This document shows, piece after piece, positions 6,097-13,359 of a stretch of DNA of 14,832 nucleotides (position 1 is its first letter; each line of letters starts with the position of its first letter). Under the pieces are notes generated by a model, which had not been told where the DNA came from, did not search any database, and was given only the letters and a program-made list of their open reading frames with translations. The DNA comes from Psychrilyobacter sp. GTDB lineage: Bacteria > Fusobacteriota > Fusobacteriia > Fusobacteriales > Fusobacteriaceae. The stretch covers positions 1-14,832 of the forward strand of contig JAUXGP010000010.1 of NCBI GenBank assembly GCA_030621995.1. Direction: 5' to 3'. The position numbers were made by a program, and so were the translations under genes.

Positions 6097-7107
6097 ATGA
6101 ATTTAAATGAATATAAGGGAGTATATGTATTTATAGAACAAAAATCCAGGGAAATTCAAAATGTTTCCCTTGAATTATTGGGCAGAGGCAGAGGGCTGGC
6201 AGATACCTTGGAAGAGGAGCTGGTAGCAGTATTTTTAGGAGACGGGATTAAAGATCAATGTCAAAATCTTATCTCACATGGAGCAGACAGAGTAATCTAT
6301 GTAGATGATTCTAGATTGGATAAATATCTCACTGAGCCATATGCTCAGGCACTTACAGCTATCTCGGAATTTGAAAAACCAAATATAATATTAATTGGTG
6401 CCACTTCTACAGGAAGAGATCTGGCTCCCAGAGTATCTGCCAGATTGGCTACAGGGCTTACAGCAGACTGTACTTCTCTTGAAATATCTGAAGAAAGGGA
6501 ACTGCTTATGACACGACCTGCCTTTGGTGGAAACTTAATGGCTACTATAGTTTGTCCGGATCACAGACCACAGATGTCCAGTGTAAGACCTGGAGTGATG
6601 CAAAAATTAGCGGCGGACAGTGCCAGAACCGGTGAAATCATAGAATTTGGTGTGAATTTTGATGACAGTAAATTTAAAGTAAGGTTAGTTGAAGAAGTAA
6701 AAGAAGGTAAGCAAATGGTTAAGATAGAGGATGCTAATATCTTAGTTTCAGGTGGTCGTGGAGTTGGAACAGCTGAAAACTTTAAAAATTTAGAAAAATT
6801 AGCTGATAATATTGGTGCTACAGTTTCTACCTCTCGTGCTATGGTAGATGCAGGGGTTATGCATCATGACAGACAGGTAGGGCAGACTGGAAAGACTGTC
6901 AGACCGGATATCTATTTTGCCCTTGGAATTTCTGGAGCTATCCAGCATATTGCCGGGATGGAGGAATCTGAATATATCATAGCTATAAATAAAGACAAGG
7001 GAGCTCCTATATTCAATACGGCAGATCTTGGTATCGTGGGAGATGTAAATAAGATCTTACCACTTTTAAACAATGAAATCAGTAAATTAGCTGAAAAAAA
7101 AGCATAG
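6097..7107 (+). CDS. etfA: Electron transfer flavoprotein subunit alpha
   Basis: This 336-residue protein is the FAD-carrying partner of EtfB. The C-terminal FAD domain shows SGGRGVG (218-224), TSRA (246-249), QVGQTGKTVRPDIYFALGIS (260-279) and INKDKGAPIF (298-307), followed by NTADLGIVGD. There is no N-terminal ferredoxin-like cysteine cluster, unlike some clostridial EtfA proteins. It starts 12 bases after etfB with a GGGGGAG ribosome site, so the two are translated together, and it is the last gene of the operon because a strong terminator follows within 20 bases. Confidence 0.95.
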   Translation: MNLNEYKGVYVFIEQKSREIQNVSLELLGRGRGLADTLEEELVAVFLGDGIKDQCQNLISHGADRVIYVDDSRLDKYLTEPYAQALTAISEFEKPNIILIGATSTGRDLAPRVSARLATGLTADCTSLEISEERELLMTRPAFGGNLMATIVCPDHRPQMSSVRPGVMQKLAADSARTGEIIEFGVNFDDSKFKVRLVEEVKEGKQMVKIEDANILVSGGRGVGTAENFKNLEKLADNIGATVSTSRAMVDAGVMHHDRQVGQTGKTVRPDIYFALGISGAIQHIAGMEESEYIIAINKDKGAPIFNTADLGIVGDVNKILPLLNNEISKLAEKKA

Positions 7108-7123
7108 TCAACCACTTATAGAG

Positions 7124-7167
7124 AAAAAAGGCCATGGACAAAATTAATTGTTTATGGTCTTTTCTTT
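7124..7167 (+). terminator. Terminator of the bcd-etfBA operon
   Basis: A 16-pair stem (7126-7141 with 7148-7163, including three G-T wobbles) has a six-base loop and ends in a T-rich run. It begins about 17 bases after the etfA stop and separates the operon from the TetR-type gene. The right arm overlaps the proposed promoter of that gene. Confidence 0.82.
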
Positions 7168-7178
7168 CGTGTTATAAT
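7148..7178 (+). promoter_or_regulatory. Candidate promoter of the tandem TetR gene
   Basis: A perfect TATAAT at 7173-7178 lies 51 bases before the chosen start codon. The best -35 candidate, TTGTTT at 7148-7153, is 19 bases away, longer than ideal, and lies inside the terminator stem of the upstream operon. The -10 assignment is the stronger part. Confidence 0.45.
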
Positions 7179-7228
7179 AGAGTTGATTTTATAATATAAA
7201 AATTCTTATATCTATGGAGAAAAAAAAT

Positions 7229-8350
7229 ATGAAAAAAAAAACCAAACAGAAAATTATAGATTCAGCCATTGATCTTTTTTCAAAAGATTCATATGGAAAA
7301 GTTTCGATAGCTCAAATCTGTAAAAATGCACAGATTTCAAATGGTATAATATATAACTACTTCAGAAATAAGGAGGAGTTATTTACATATCTTTTGGATG
7401 AAACCAGCAACAGGATCGAGGAACAGTTTAAAAATATAGAGGGGAAAGACCTCCGTGCCAGAATGGAGAGTTTTATCCTTCTAAATTTCGATATAACTGT
7501 GAAAGAATTCCCCCTTATCAGGGTGTACCGAGAGGGACAGTATAAATTTATCGAATATGAACAGAAACTCCGTAGTGTTTATCTAGAGGCATTAAAAGTT
7601 GTCTATGGAAGAGAATTAGAGGAATTGGAATACCTCTTTATAATGTCAGGAATAAGGTATATCAATGTTAATTTTGTAAAAAGAGGCATTGATATAGATG
7701 AAAAAATTTTAGCTCATATCCTCCTCCATGGATTTTTTAACAGGAGTGATCTAGAAGTAGAAAGTTTTGCAGACATGGATTTTTATTTGAGGGTTTTATT
7801 CAATAGCGGGAATAAAAAACATAAACTTTTAGAGGTCGGAGAAAAACTTTTTGGCGAGACAAATTATTATAAGGTTACTATAAATGATATTGCCGGAGAA
7901 GCCCAGATAGGTGTAGGCAGTTTTTATCATTTCTATGAAAACAAAGAAGTTTTTCTACGGGAAATTGTGGAAAATTTAAAGAGAACAACCCTTTGTTTCC
8001 TAAAGGATAATATTTGTGATGATTTCTCTCAAAATGAAACTCATATACTTTTCCTCTATCTGTTGTTGGAATTTTATGGGAGATCTCCCCATAAATATGA
8101 GCTTTTGAGAAGATCGGAATTTATAGCTGAAGATATGGTTGTGGATTATAATAATTCCCTGGATGATCTGTATATAAAAACCATGAAAGATCTCTCCTAC
8201 ACCTTTGAGGAAAAGAGGATAATATCATCAGTATTATTAGGAATAGCTCATTATATGGGCATCGAATTTTTCTTTACAAAAAATATTACAGATAAAGGCG
8301 AATTTTTAAAAGAGATGAAGGTTTATTTTGCAAGTGGACTGGCAGAATAA
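7229..8350 (+). CDS. Tandem TetR/AcrR-type regulator (two TetR halves)
   Basis: At 373 residues this is about twice the usual TetR length (190-220). Two TetR-type DNA-binding heads are readable. The first is near 8-52: KQKIIDSAIDLF, then VSIAQICKNAQISNGIIYNY and FRNKEELF. The second is near 199-244: KLLEVGEKLF, then VTINDIAGEAQIGVGSFYHF and YENKEVF. Each is followed by a helical stretch of the size of a ligand/dimer domain (about 55-190 and 245-373). The protein is therefore probably a covalent pseudo-dimer. The ATG at 7229 is preferred over 7214 because GGAG lies nine bases upstream. It sits just after the bcd-etfBA operon but has its own -10 box. A role as acyl-CoA-responsive repressor of this locus, in the manner of Bacillus FadR, is inferred from position only; the ligand is unknown. 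Confidence 0.87.
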   Translation: MKKKTKQKIIDSAIDLFSKDSYGKVSIAQICKNAQISNGIIYNYFRNKEELFTYLLDETSNRIEEQFKNIEGKDLRARMESFILLNFDITVKEFPLIRVYREGQYKFIEYEQKLRSVYLEALKVVYGRELEELEYLFIMSGIRYINVNFVKRGIDIDEKILAHILLHGFFNRSDLEVESFADMDFYLRVLFNSGNKKHKLLEVGEKLFGETNYYKVTINDIAGEAQIGVGSFYHFYENKEVFLREIVENLKRTTLCFLKDNICDDFSQNETHILFLYLLLEFYGRSPHKYELLRRSEFIAEDMVVDYNNSLDDLYIKTMKDLSYTFEEKRIISSVLLGIAHYMGIEFFFTKNITDKGEFLKEMKVYFASGLAE

Positions 8351-8391
8351 TTAATAATTAAAAATGAAGAGTTAAGATCAAAAACTTTAGT

Positions 8392-8432
8392 CACAGATTA
8401 CACAAATCAACACGAATTAAACACAAAGAATA
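8392..8432. repeat. Degenerate 9-11 bp tandem repeat
   Basis: Four consecutive units begin with CAC: CACAGATTA, CACAAATCAA, CACGAATTAAA and CACAAAGAATA. The shared pattern is roughly CAC-R-AATTAA. It occupies the gap between the TetR-type gene and pth. I see no terminator in this gap, and a promoter for pth is not clear. Confidence 0.4.
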
Positions 8433-8458
8433 AATTTTAAGATAAGGAGAAAAAAAGC

Positions 8459-9028
8459 ATGAAATTAATAGTAGGACTGGGTAATCCCGGAGATAAGTAT
8501 GATAAGACAAGGCACAATATAGGATTTGATGTGATCGATTATTTGGCTGAAGAATTAGGAGTTACTAATTTCAGGGATAAATTCAATGGAGATATTGGAG
8601 AAGCTGTTGTCGATGGAGAGAAGGTATTTTTATTGAAACCCATGACATTTATGAATCTCAGCGGCGATTCTATCAGAGAAGTTGTAAAATTTTATAAGCT
8701 GGATCCCATTGAAGATCTGATAGTTATCTATGATGATATGGATATTACATTGGGGAAAATTAAGATAAAAAGAAAAGGAAGAGCCGGCGGACACAATGGA
8801 GTAAAATCTATAATTTCCCATCTGGGTGAAGAGTTTATCAGGATAAAATGCGGTATCGGTAAACCTAAGAGAACTGAGGAAGTTGTAAACTTTGTTTTAG
8901 ATACATTCAGTAAAAAAGACAGAGTTGAGGAGATTGAGCCTCTCATAGAAACTGCATCTAAAGCTGCTAAATCTATGATTACTGCCAAGAGTATCGACAG
9001 GGTTATAGAAAAATTTAATAGAAAATAA
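8459..9028 (+). CDS. pth: Peptidyl-tRNA hydrolase
   Basis: Pth cleaves peptidyl-tRNA released by stalled ribosomes and recycles the tRNA. The 189-residue protein has every family landmark: GLGNPGDKYDKTRHNIGFD with Asn9 and catalytic His19, FMNLSG with Asn66, YDDMD with Asp92, and GGHNG with Asn113. AAGGAG lies nine bases upstream of the ATG. The gene stands 108 bases after the TetR-type gene and 121 before the transporter; it has no functional link to either that I can see. Nothing is missing or truncated. Confidence 0.97.
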   Translation: MKLIVGLGNPGDKYDKTRHNIGFDVIDYLAEELGVTNFRDKFNGDIGEAVVDGEKVFLLKPMTFMNLSGDSIREVVKFYKLDPIEDLIVIYDDMDITLGKIKIKRKGRAGGHNGVKSIISHLGEEFIRIKCGIGKPKRTEEVVNFVLDTFSKKDRVEEIEPLIETASKAAKSMITAKSIDRVIEKFNRK

Positions 9029-9048
9029 AGAACTCTTTCCTTGTTGTC

Positions 9049-9121
9049 GTTTACTCTTAAAAAAAGAGCAAACTATTGCTTAACATTTTAGCTTTAGTTA
9101 CCCTTTTATAAAGGGCAACTA
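9049..9121 (+). promoter_or_regulatory. Two related hairpins in the leader of the transporter gene
   Basis: Hairpin 1 (9049-9073) pairs GTTTACTCTT with AAGAGCAAAC around AAAAA. Hairpin 2 (9095-9121) pairs TAGTTACCCTTT with AAAGGGCAACTA around TAT. Both stems contain one internal A-C mismatch at the same place (GTT-A-CYCTT against AAGRG-C-AAC), and both are followed by TAT or end in CTAT. Neither is followed by a T-run, so they are not ordinary terminators. They fill most of the gap between pth and the transporter and may be a duplicated RNA element or DNA site. Confidence 0.5.
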
Positions 9122-9149
9122 TAAGAAGGATGAGTTATAGGAGTATTTT

Positions 9150-10046
9150 ATGAAATTACAAAAGAAATATATAACAGGGCTGGCAATACTGGCCTGCCTA
9201 CTCTGGTCCACTGCATTTGCAGGGGTCAAGATCGGATTTGAATATATGCCAAAACCATTTACATTTGCCGGTCTTCGATTTACTTTAGCAGGGCTCCTCT
9301 TGATACCATTTGCCTGGAAGAGGGATAGTTTTAGTCAGATTCTCCTCCATAGAAAGGTAATCACATATGTTGTTCTTCTAAATACTGCTGTAGGTTATGC
9401 ACTTTATTATATAGCTATGAGTTATGTAGGAGGAGCTACTGCTGCTATCGTTATCGGATCGGGGCCGCTTATCACTGCTGTTATGACACATTTCACCATG
9501 GCTGATGATAGGATGGACAGATATAAAGGGTTGAGTATATTACTGGGATTGATGGGGATTGTTGTTATTATGGTCAATTCCAAACCTCTTACACCGGTTG
9601 GTCAAAAAGAGATCTTTGGAATCCTCTTACTCCTGACTAATTCAGCGCTGACCAGTTTTGCAAATATCAAAGTTGCCCAGATGAAAAAAGGTATTTCAGG
9701 GGTATTTTTAACTACCAACCAGATGTTATGGGGCGGACTTATCCTCTTGGGAATGGGAAGAGTTTTTGAAGGGAAGATCCAATTGAACCAGCCGGTTAAT
9801 TTTTATATAGCTTTAATCTGGCTGGCACTTGTATCGGCAGCAGCCTTCTCTATCTGGTTTTTCTTAATTCAGGTAGACGGAGTAAAGGTATCGGAATTGA
9901 ATATGTTTAAGTTTTTTATTCCTGTTTCGGGAGCCATCATCAGCTGGAGTATCTTACCCAATGAATCTCCCAATCTTATTTCCTTTATTGGGATGGGATG
10001 TGTATTTGGAGCCCTTATAGTGAACCAGAAATTTTCAAAGAAATAA
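9150..10046 (+). CDS. EamA/DMT-family membrane transporter
   Basis: This 298-residue protein has about ten hydrophobic segments (near 7-25, 38-56, 70-90, 96-113, 128-143, 155-172, 184-203, 217-240, 253-270 and 276-293). It fits the duplicated EamA layout of the drug/metabolite transporter superfamily in the cytoplasmic membrane. The opening WSTAFAGVKIGFEYMPKPF with LRFTLAGLLLIPF is typical of the first EamA repeat. GVKVSELNMFKFFIPV with the GMGCVFGALIV end belongs to the second. Such proteins usually export amino acids or other small metabolites, but the substrate cannot be read from sequence. AGGAG lies six bases before the ATG. The 121-base leader carries two related hairpins that may regulate it. 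The lysine-rich C-tail suggests a cytosolic end. Confidence 0.88.
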   Translation: MKLQKKYITGLAILACLLWSTAFAGVKIGFEYMPKPFTFAGLRFTLAGLLLIPFAWKRDSFSQILLHRKVITYVVLLNTAVGYALYYIAMSYVGGATAAIVIGSGPLITAVMTHFTMADDRMDRYKGLSILLGLMGIVVIMVNSKPLTPVGQKEIFGILLLLTNSALTSFANIKVAQMKKGISGVFLTTNQMLWGGLILLGMGRVFEGKIQLNQPVNFYIALIWLALVSAAAFSIWFFLIQVDGVKVSELNMFKFFIPVSGAIISWSILPNESPNLISFIGMGCVFGALIVNQKFSKK

Positions 10047-10064
10047 CCCCCTCTCTCTTCTTTT

Positions 10065-10136
10065 CTCTCTCCCTTGACATCGTAAAAATCATATTTACTA
10101 AATATAATTTTTTCGTACTCGTCAACCGGGAGAAAG
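10065..10136. repeat. Long imperfect inverted repeat (modular repeat family member)
   Basis: CTCTCTCCC-TTGAC (10065-10078) pairs with GTCAA-CC-GGGAGAAAG (10121-10136). An inner pair, CG-TA-AAAAAT (10081-10089) with ATTTTTTCG (10107-10115), extends the stem. The tail after it, about 10137-10153, ends in AGGGT like the copy at 14779. The TTGACA inside resembles a -35 box. The element fills part of the 283-base gene-free gap between the transporter and rplQ. Confidence 0.5.
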
Positions 10137-10158
10137 TGGTGAAAGTTTTAGGGTAAAT

Positions 10159-10196
10159 AAAAAAGGTAGAAATCTTAATTGATTTCTACCTTTTTT
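10159..10196. terminator. Perfect bidirectional terminator hairpin
   Basis: A perfect 16-pair stem (AAAAAAGGTAGAAATC with its complement at 10181-10196) encloses a six-base loop, and the stem ends in A and T runs on either side. It is the first clear terminator after the transporter gene and would also end any short transcript starting in the gap. Confidence 0.88.
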
Positions 10197-10242
10197 TATT
10201 CTCTTATTTCCCCTATATAAAAAATACTTTCATTTCTACTTT

Positions 10243-10265
10243 GTTTCTCCCTTTGAGGGAGAAAC
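10243..10265. repeat. Perfect GTTTCTCCCT palindrome
   Basis: GTTTCTCCCT-TTG-AGGGAGAAAC is a perfect ten-pair hairpin, followed by a purine-rich tail (GGAGAGGGT at 10272-10280). It matches the hairpin at 14733-14757 in its arm sequence and is one of several such elements in the window. There is no T-run beside it. Confidence 0.6.
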
Positions 10266-10283
10266 ATAAAAAGGAGAGGGTAA

Positions 10284-10320
10284 AAAAAAATAGCCAGATC
10301 ACATAGTGATCTGGCTATTT
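10284..10320 (-). terminator. Terminator of the ribosomal/rpoA operon
   Basis: On the minus strand a 15-pair perfect stem (AAATAGCCAGATCAC with its complement, loop TAT) is followed by a T-run, seen as A9 at 10282-10290 on the plus strand. It lies ten bases past the rplQ stop and ends the long minus-strand operon. Confidence 0.92.
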
Positions 10321-10329
10321 AAAATCAGC

Positions 10330-10680
10330 TTATACTAATTCGATTATTGCCATTGGTGAAGAGTCTCCTCTTCTGATACCAGTTTTCATAATTCTAGTAT
10401 ATCCACCTTTTCTTTCAGTATACTTAGGAGCTACTTCAGCAAATAACTTTGCTACAGTATCTTTGTCTCTTAAGAATGCAAGTGCTCTTCTTCTTGACGC
10501 TAAGTCTCCTTTTTTACCTAAAGTAACCATTCTTTCAGCAAACTTTCTTAATTCCTTTGCTCTAGTTACAGTTGTTTCTATTCTTTCTTCATTTATTAAA
10601 GAGATAGTTAAGTTCATTAACATAGCTTTTCTATGGTCCGATCTTCTACCTAACTTTCTATATGATTTATTATGATTCAT
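10330..10680 (-). CDS. rplQ: Ribosomal protein L17 (bL17)
   Basis: This 116-residue large-subunit protein lies near the peptide exit tunnel. The whole sequence is canonical: [20 protein letters not shown] at the N-terminus, [20 protein letters not shown] in the middle, and [15 protein letters not shown] followed by AIIELV at the end. It is the last gene of the cluster, starting 29 bases after rpoA with AAAGGAGGC before its ATG, and a perfect terminator follows. Length and residues are normal. Confidence 0.98.
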   Translation of the reverse strand: MNHNKSYRKLGRRSDHRKAMLMNLTISLINEERIETTVTRAKELRKFAERMVTLGKKGDLASRRRALAFLRDKDTVAKLFAEVAPKYTERKGGYTRIMKTGIRRGDSSPMAIIELV

Positions 10681-10709
10681 TTTTAAGCTAGCCTCCTTTG
10701 CTTATAAAA

Positions 10710-11690
10710 TTAATTAGAGGTATTGTTACCCTGTAAGTCAAAACCTAATTCTCTCATCTTGTCCAAAATTTCATCCAATGATTTTCTTCCTAAGTTTTTG
10801 ATCTTTAACAATTCAGTTAATCCCATCTCAGAAAGTTGACCAACGTCTTCAATTCCAGCCTTTTTAAGACAATTGAATGATCTTACAGTAAGATCTAACT
10901 CCTCAATTTTAGTTCCTGCTACATTGTTTTCAACAACAGCTGCTGCAGGCTCATCATTTAATTCTTCTTCATCTTGATCTCTTAAGCTATCCATTCTGTC
11001 ACCAATCTCTAAGAATGGATTAAAACAAAAACTTAAAAGTTCAACTGCATATGAAATTGCATCTCTGATTTCAACACTTCCATCAGTTGCAACATTTAAT
11101 GTTAATTTATCAAAATCAGTTTGTCTTCCTACCATAGTATCTTCTACAGAGTAAGAAACTTTTTTGATTGGAGTATATATTGCATCAACTGCGATATACT
11201 CTACAGACCAATCTGTATTGTCGATTTCATCTGCAACTACAAAACCTTCTCCAGTATCAACAATAAATTCCATATCCACTTTTCTGTCAGTAGTAACTGT
11301 ACAGATAACATGATCAGGATTTATTACTTCGATACCAGCATCAGGAATGATGTCAGCAGCTGTCACAACTCTTGGTCCTTCTATTGATAATGTCATTTTT
11401 TTCTCACCAGGTTCATCAGCTTTAACGATAATCTCCTTAACATTAAGAACAATATCAGTTACTGCTTCTTTAACACCTTCCATAGTAGAAAATTCATTTA
11501 AAACACCGTCAATTCTTACACCTTTAATAGCTGTTCCTGGAATTGATGATAATAACACTCTTCTAAGAGCATTACCAATCGTATTTCCATACCCTCTATA
11601 TAATGGCTCCACTACATAGCTTCCACTAAATTCACTAGTTTTTTCTTCTGTAATGTTTATATTTCTTGCTAATTTTTCGATCTTTAACAT
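10710..11690 (-). CDS. rpoA: DNA-directed RNA polymerase subunit alpha
   Basis: The alpha dimer nucleates RNA polymerase assembly, and its C-terminal domain contacts UP elements and activators. The 326-residue protein has the N-terminal assembly domain at about 1-230, with YGNTIGNALRRVLLSSIPG near 34-52. An acidic linker follows (about 232-260, rich in Asp and Glu), then the C-terminal domain at about 262-320. Arg270 in LTVRSFNCLKKAGI corresponds to E. coli Arg265, the UP-element contact. The helix-hairpin-helix NLGRKSLDEI is intact. AGGAG lies before the ATG. It sits 40 bases after rpsD and 29 before rplQ. Confidence 0.98.
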   Translation of the reverse strand: MLKIEKLARNINITEEKTSEFSGSYVVEPLYRGYGNTIGNALRRVLLSSIPGTAIKGVRIDGVLNEFSTMEGVKEAVTDIVLNVKEIIVKADEPGEKKMTLSIEGPRVVTAADIIPDAGIEVINPDHVICTVTTDRKVDMEFIVDTGEGFVVADEIDNTDWSVEYIAVDAIYTPIKKVSYSVEDTMVGRQTDFDKLTLNVATDGSVEIRDAISYAVELLSFCFNPFLEIGDRMDSLRDQDEEELNDEPAAAVVENNVAGTKIEELDLTVRSFNCLKKAGIEDVGQLSEMGLTELLKIKNLGRKSLDEILDKMRELGFDLQGNNTSN

Positions 11691-11730
11691 TGAATCACTC
11701 CTACATAAAATTTTGTGCTCTCAAAACTTA

Positions 11731-12318
11731 TTATCTTGAGTAGAATTCTACGATTAATGCTTCATTTAATTCGAAGTCCATATCGTCTTTTGTAGGGTTT
11801 TGTAAGATTTTTCCAGCAAAGTTAGCTTTATCTAATTCAATCCAAGCAGGTGCGTTAGCATCTTCTAAAGATGACTTGATAATGTCAACATTTTTTGAAT
11901 TTTCTATAACTGCTACAACATCTCCAGCTTTAACTCTGTATGATGCGATATTTACTTTTCTTCCATTTACAGAAACATGTCCATGAGATACAACTTGTCT
12001 AGCTTGTCTTCTAGTAGAAGCAAACCCCATTCTGTATACTACATTTTCTAATCTTCTCTCTAAATATTGAATTAAGTTAAGACCAGTTACTCCATCTTTT
12101 CTTGAAGCTTCTTCATATAACTTTTTGAATTGCTTTTCCATTACAGCATATACGAATTTCGCTTTTTGCTTTTCTCTTAATTGAATAGCATATTCAGTTG
12201 GTTTTTGATTTGCGTTTGGTCTAGGACCTCTGTTTGATTTTTTATTTATACCTAAAACTATTGGATCTAATCCAAGAGCTCTACATCTCTTTAATACAGG
12301 CTGTCTATTAATTGCCAT
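11731..12318 (-). CDS. rpsD: Ribosomal protein S4 (uS4)
   Basis: S4 is a primary 16S rRNA-binding protein that starts small-subunit assembly and often represses its own operon by binding the mRNA. The 195-residue protein has the S4 RNA-binding domain at about 88-150 (LERRLENVVYRMGFASTRRQ continuing into VSHGHVSVNGRKVNIASYRV). The N-terminal zinc cysteines seen in many bacteria are absent: only Cys12 remains, so this is a zinc-independent form. AAGGAGG precedes the ATG. Its place between rpsK and rpoA follows the E. coli alpha-operon order; in Bacillus rpsD lies elsewhere. Confidence 0.97.
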   Translation of the reverse strand: MAINRQPVLKRCRALGLDPIVLGINKKSNRGPRPNANQKPTEYAIQLREKQKAKFVYAVMEKQFKKLYEEASRKDGVTGLNLIQYLERRLENVVYRMGFASTRRQARQVVSHGHVSVNGRKVNIASYRVKAGDVVAVIENSKNVDIIKSSLEDANAPAWIELDKANFAGKILQNPTKDDMDFELNEALIVEFYSR

Positions 12319-12399
12319 TGACCTATATCCTCCTTTATTTCTTATTTAACTCCGATAATCAGAATTGATATTTTTCTACAATAATTTTGAATAAGTGAA

Positions 12400-12792
12400 C
12401 TACACTCTTCTCTTTTTAGGTGGTCTACATCCATTATGTGGAACTGGTGTAGCATCAACAATTTTTGATACTTCTAATCCAGCTGCTTGTAATGATCTGA
12501 TAGTAGCTTCTCTTCCAGAACCAGGTCCCTTCACTCTTACTTCTACCTTTTTCATTCCATGTTCCATAGCTGCTTTAGCTACTTCTTCCGCTGCTATTTG
12601 AGCTGCGAATGGAGTTCCTTTTTTAGTATTCTTGAATCCTGAAGTTCCTCCAGATTTCCAAGCTACAACTCTTCCTTCAGTATCTGTGATAGCGATGATA
12701 GTGTTGTTAAAAGTTGAATGTATATGAGCTATTCCCAAAGGAATATTCTTTAATTTCTTCTTAGTCTTAACTGCGCCTCTTTTCTTAGCCAA
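12400..12792 (-). CDS. rpsK: Ribosomal protein S11 (uS11)
   Basis: S11 forms part of the 30S platform and contacts mRNA near the E site. The 130-residue protein shows [17 protein letters not shown], the [20 protein letters not shown] signature, and the C-terminal [18 protein letters not shown]. The start codon is TTG, giving [13 protein letters not shown]; a strong AAGGAGGAG precedes it and no suitable ATG exists upstream. TTG is uncommon for an abundant ribosomal protein. It lies 46 bases after rpsM and 81 before rpsD in one operon. Confidence 0.97.
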   Translation of the reverse strand: MAKKRGAVKTKKKLKNIPLGIAHIHSTFNNTIIAITDTEGRVVAWKSGGTSGFKNTKKGTPFAAQIAAEEVAKAAMEHGMKKVEVRVKGPGSGREATIRSLQAAGLEVSKIVDATPVPHNGCRPPKKRRV

Positions 12793-12838
12793 GTTAACTC
12801 CTCCTTACTTAAAATTTTCTATATAATTAGATTTATTA

Positions 12839-13195
12839 TTATTTCTTAAGTGCTTTCTTTGGTCCTTTAACAGTTCTTGCATTTGTTTTAGACTTTTGCC
12901 CTCTTACAGGTAAGTTTGCTCTATGTCTAGAACCTCTGTAACATCTGATGTCTAATAATCTCTTGATATCAAGTCTGATGTCTTTTCTTAAGTCACCCTC
13001 AACTTTGATCCCGTCAACTATAGCTCTGATCTTGTTTAATTCTTCTTCAGTCATATCTTTAACTCTGATATCAAAACTGATTCCAGCTTCTGTTAAAACT
13101 CTTTCTGAAGTTGTTTGTCCGATTCCGAATACATAAGTTAATGCGATAACGATTCTCTTATTTCTAGGGATATCTACTCCTGCTACTCTTGCCAC
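12839..13195 (-). CDS. rpsM: Ribosomal protein S13 (uS13)
   Basis: S13 sits in the head of the 30S subunit, bridges to the 50S, and contacts P-site tRNA. The 118-residue protein has the standard [20 protein letters not shown] start, a helical middle, and the basic tail with [20 protein letters not shown] and [11 protein letters not shown]. The start codon is GTG, with GAGGAGG seven to eight bases upstream. A 164-base stretch separates it from rpmJ, much longer than any other gap after infA in this cluster, and it appears structured. Regulation by a leader is therefore likely here. Confidence 0.97.
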   Translation of the reverse strand: MARVAGVDIPRNKRIVIALTYVFGIGQTTSERVLTEAGISFDIRVKDMTEEELNKIRAIVDGIKVEGDLRKDIRLDIKRLLDIRCYRGSRHRANLPVRGQKSKTNARTVKGPKKALKK

Positions 13196-13359
13196 GTATT
13201 TTCCTCCTCGTTTACTTTATATATCGCTTGGTATAATAACCAGCTAAACACTTTCTTCGATATGCCTTTTGTTTACTCCGAATTTTCACCCAAAAGCATC
13301 GCCTCTACAGGTCAACATATCTTTACAGTACGCGTTTTCCAAATGTATGTTGCTTTCAA
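13196..13359 (-). promoter_or_regulatory. Structured mRNA leader before rpsM (candidate r-protein leader)
   Basis: Three helices can be drawn in the minus-strand RNA. In the first, CAACATA pairs with TATGTTG (right end about 13350, left end 13314). In the second, CGATGCTTTTG (13301-13291) pairs with CAAAAGGCATATCG (13271-13258) with small bulges. In the third, GTTTAGCTGGT pairs with ACCAAGC and, beyond an 11-base bulge, TAAAC, ending right at the GAGGAGG ribosome site. No ORF fits here. Position ahead of rpsM-rpsK-rpsD suggests feedback control by a ribosomal protein, S4 being the usual repressor of this operon in E. coli. The binding partner is inference. Confidence 0.55.

Noticed and set aside
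10103..10108. TATAAT paired with TTGACA at 10074
   Set aside because: The spacing is 23 bases, too long for a standard sigma-70-type promoter. TACTAA at 16 bases is the only usable partner, and the TTGACA is also part of an inverted repeat.
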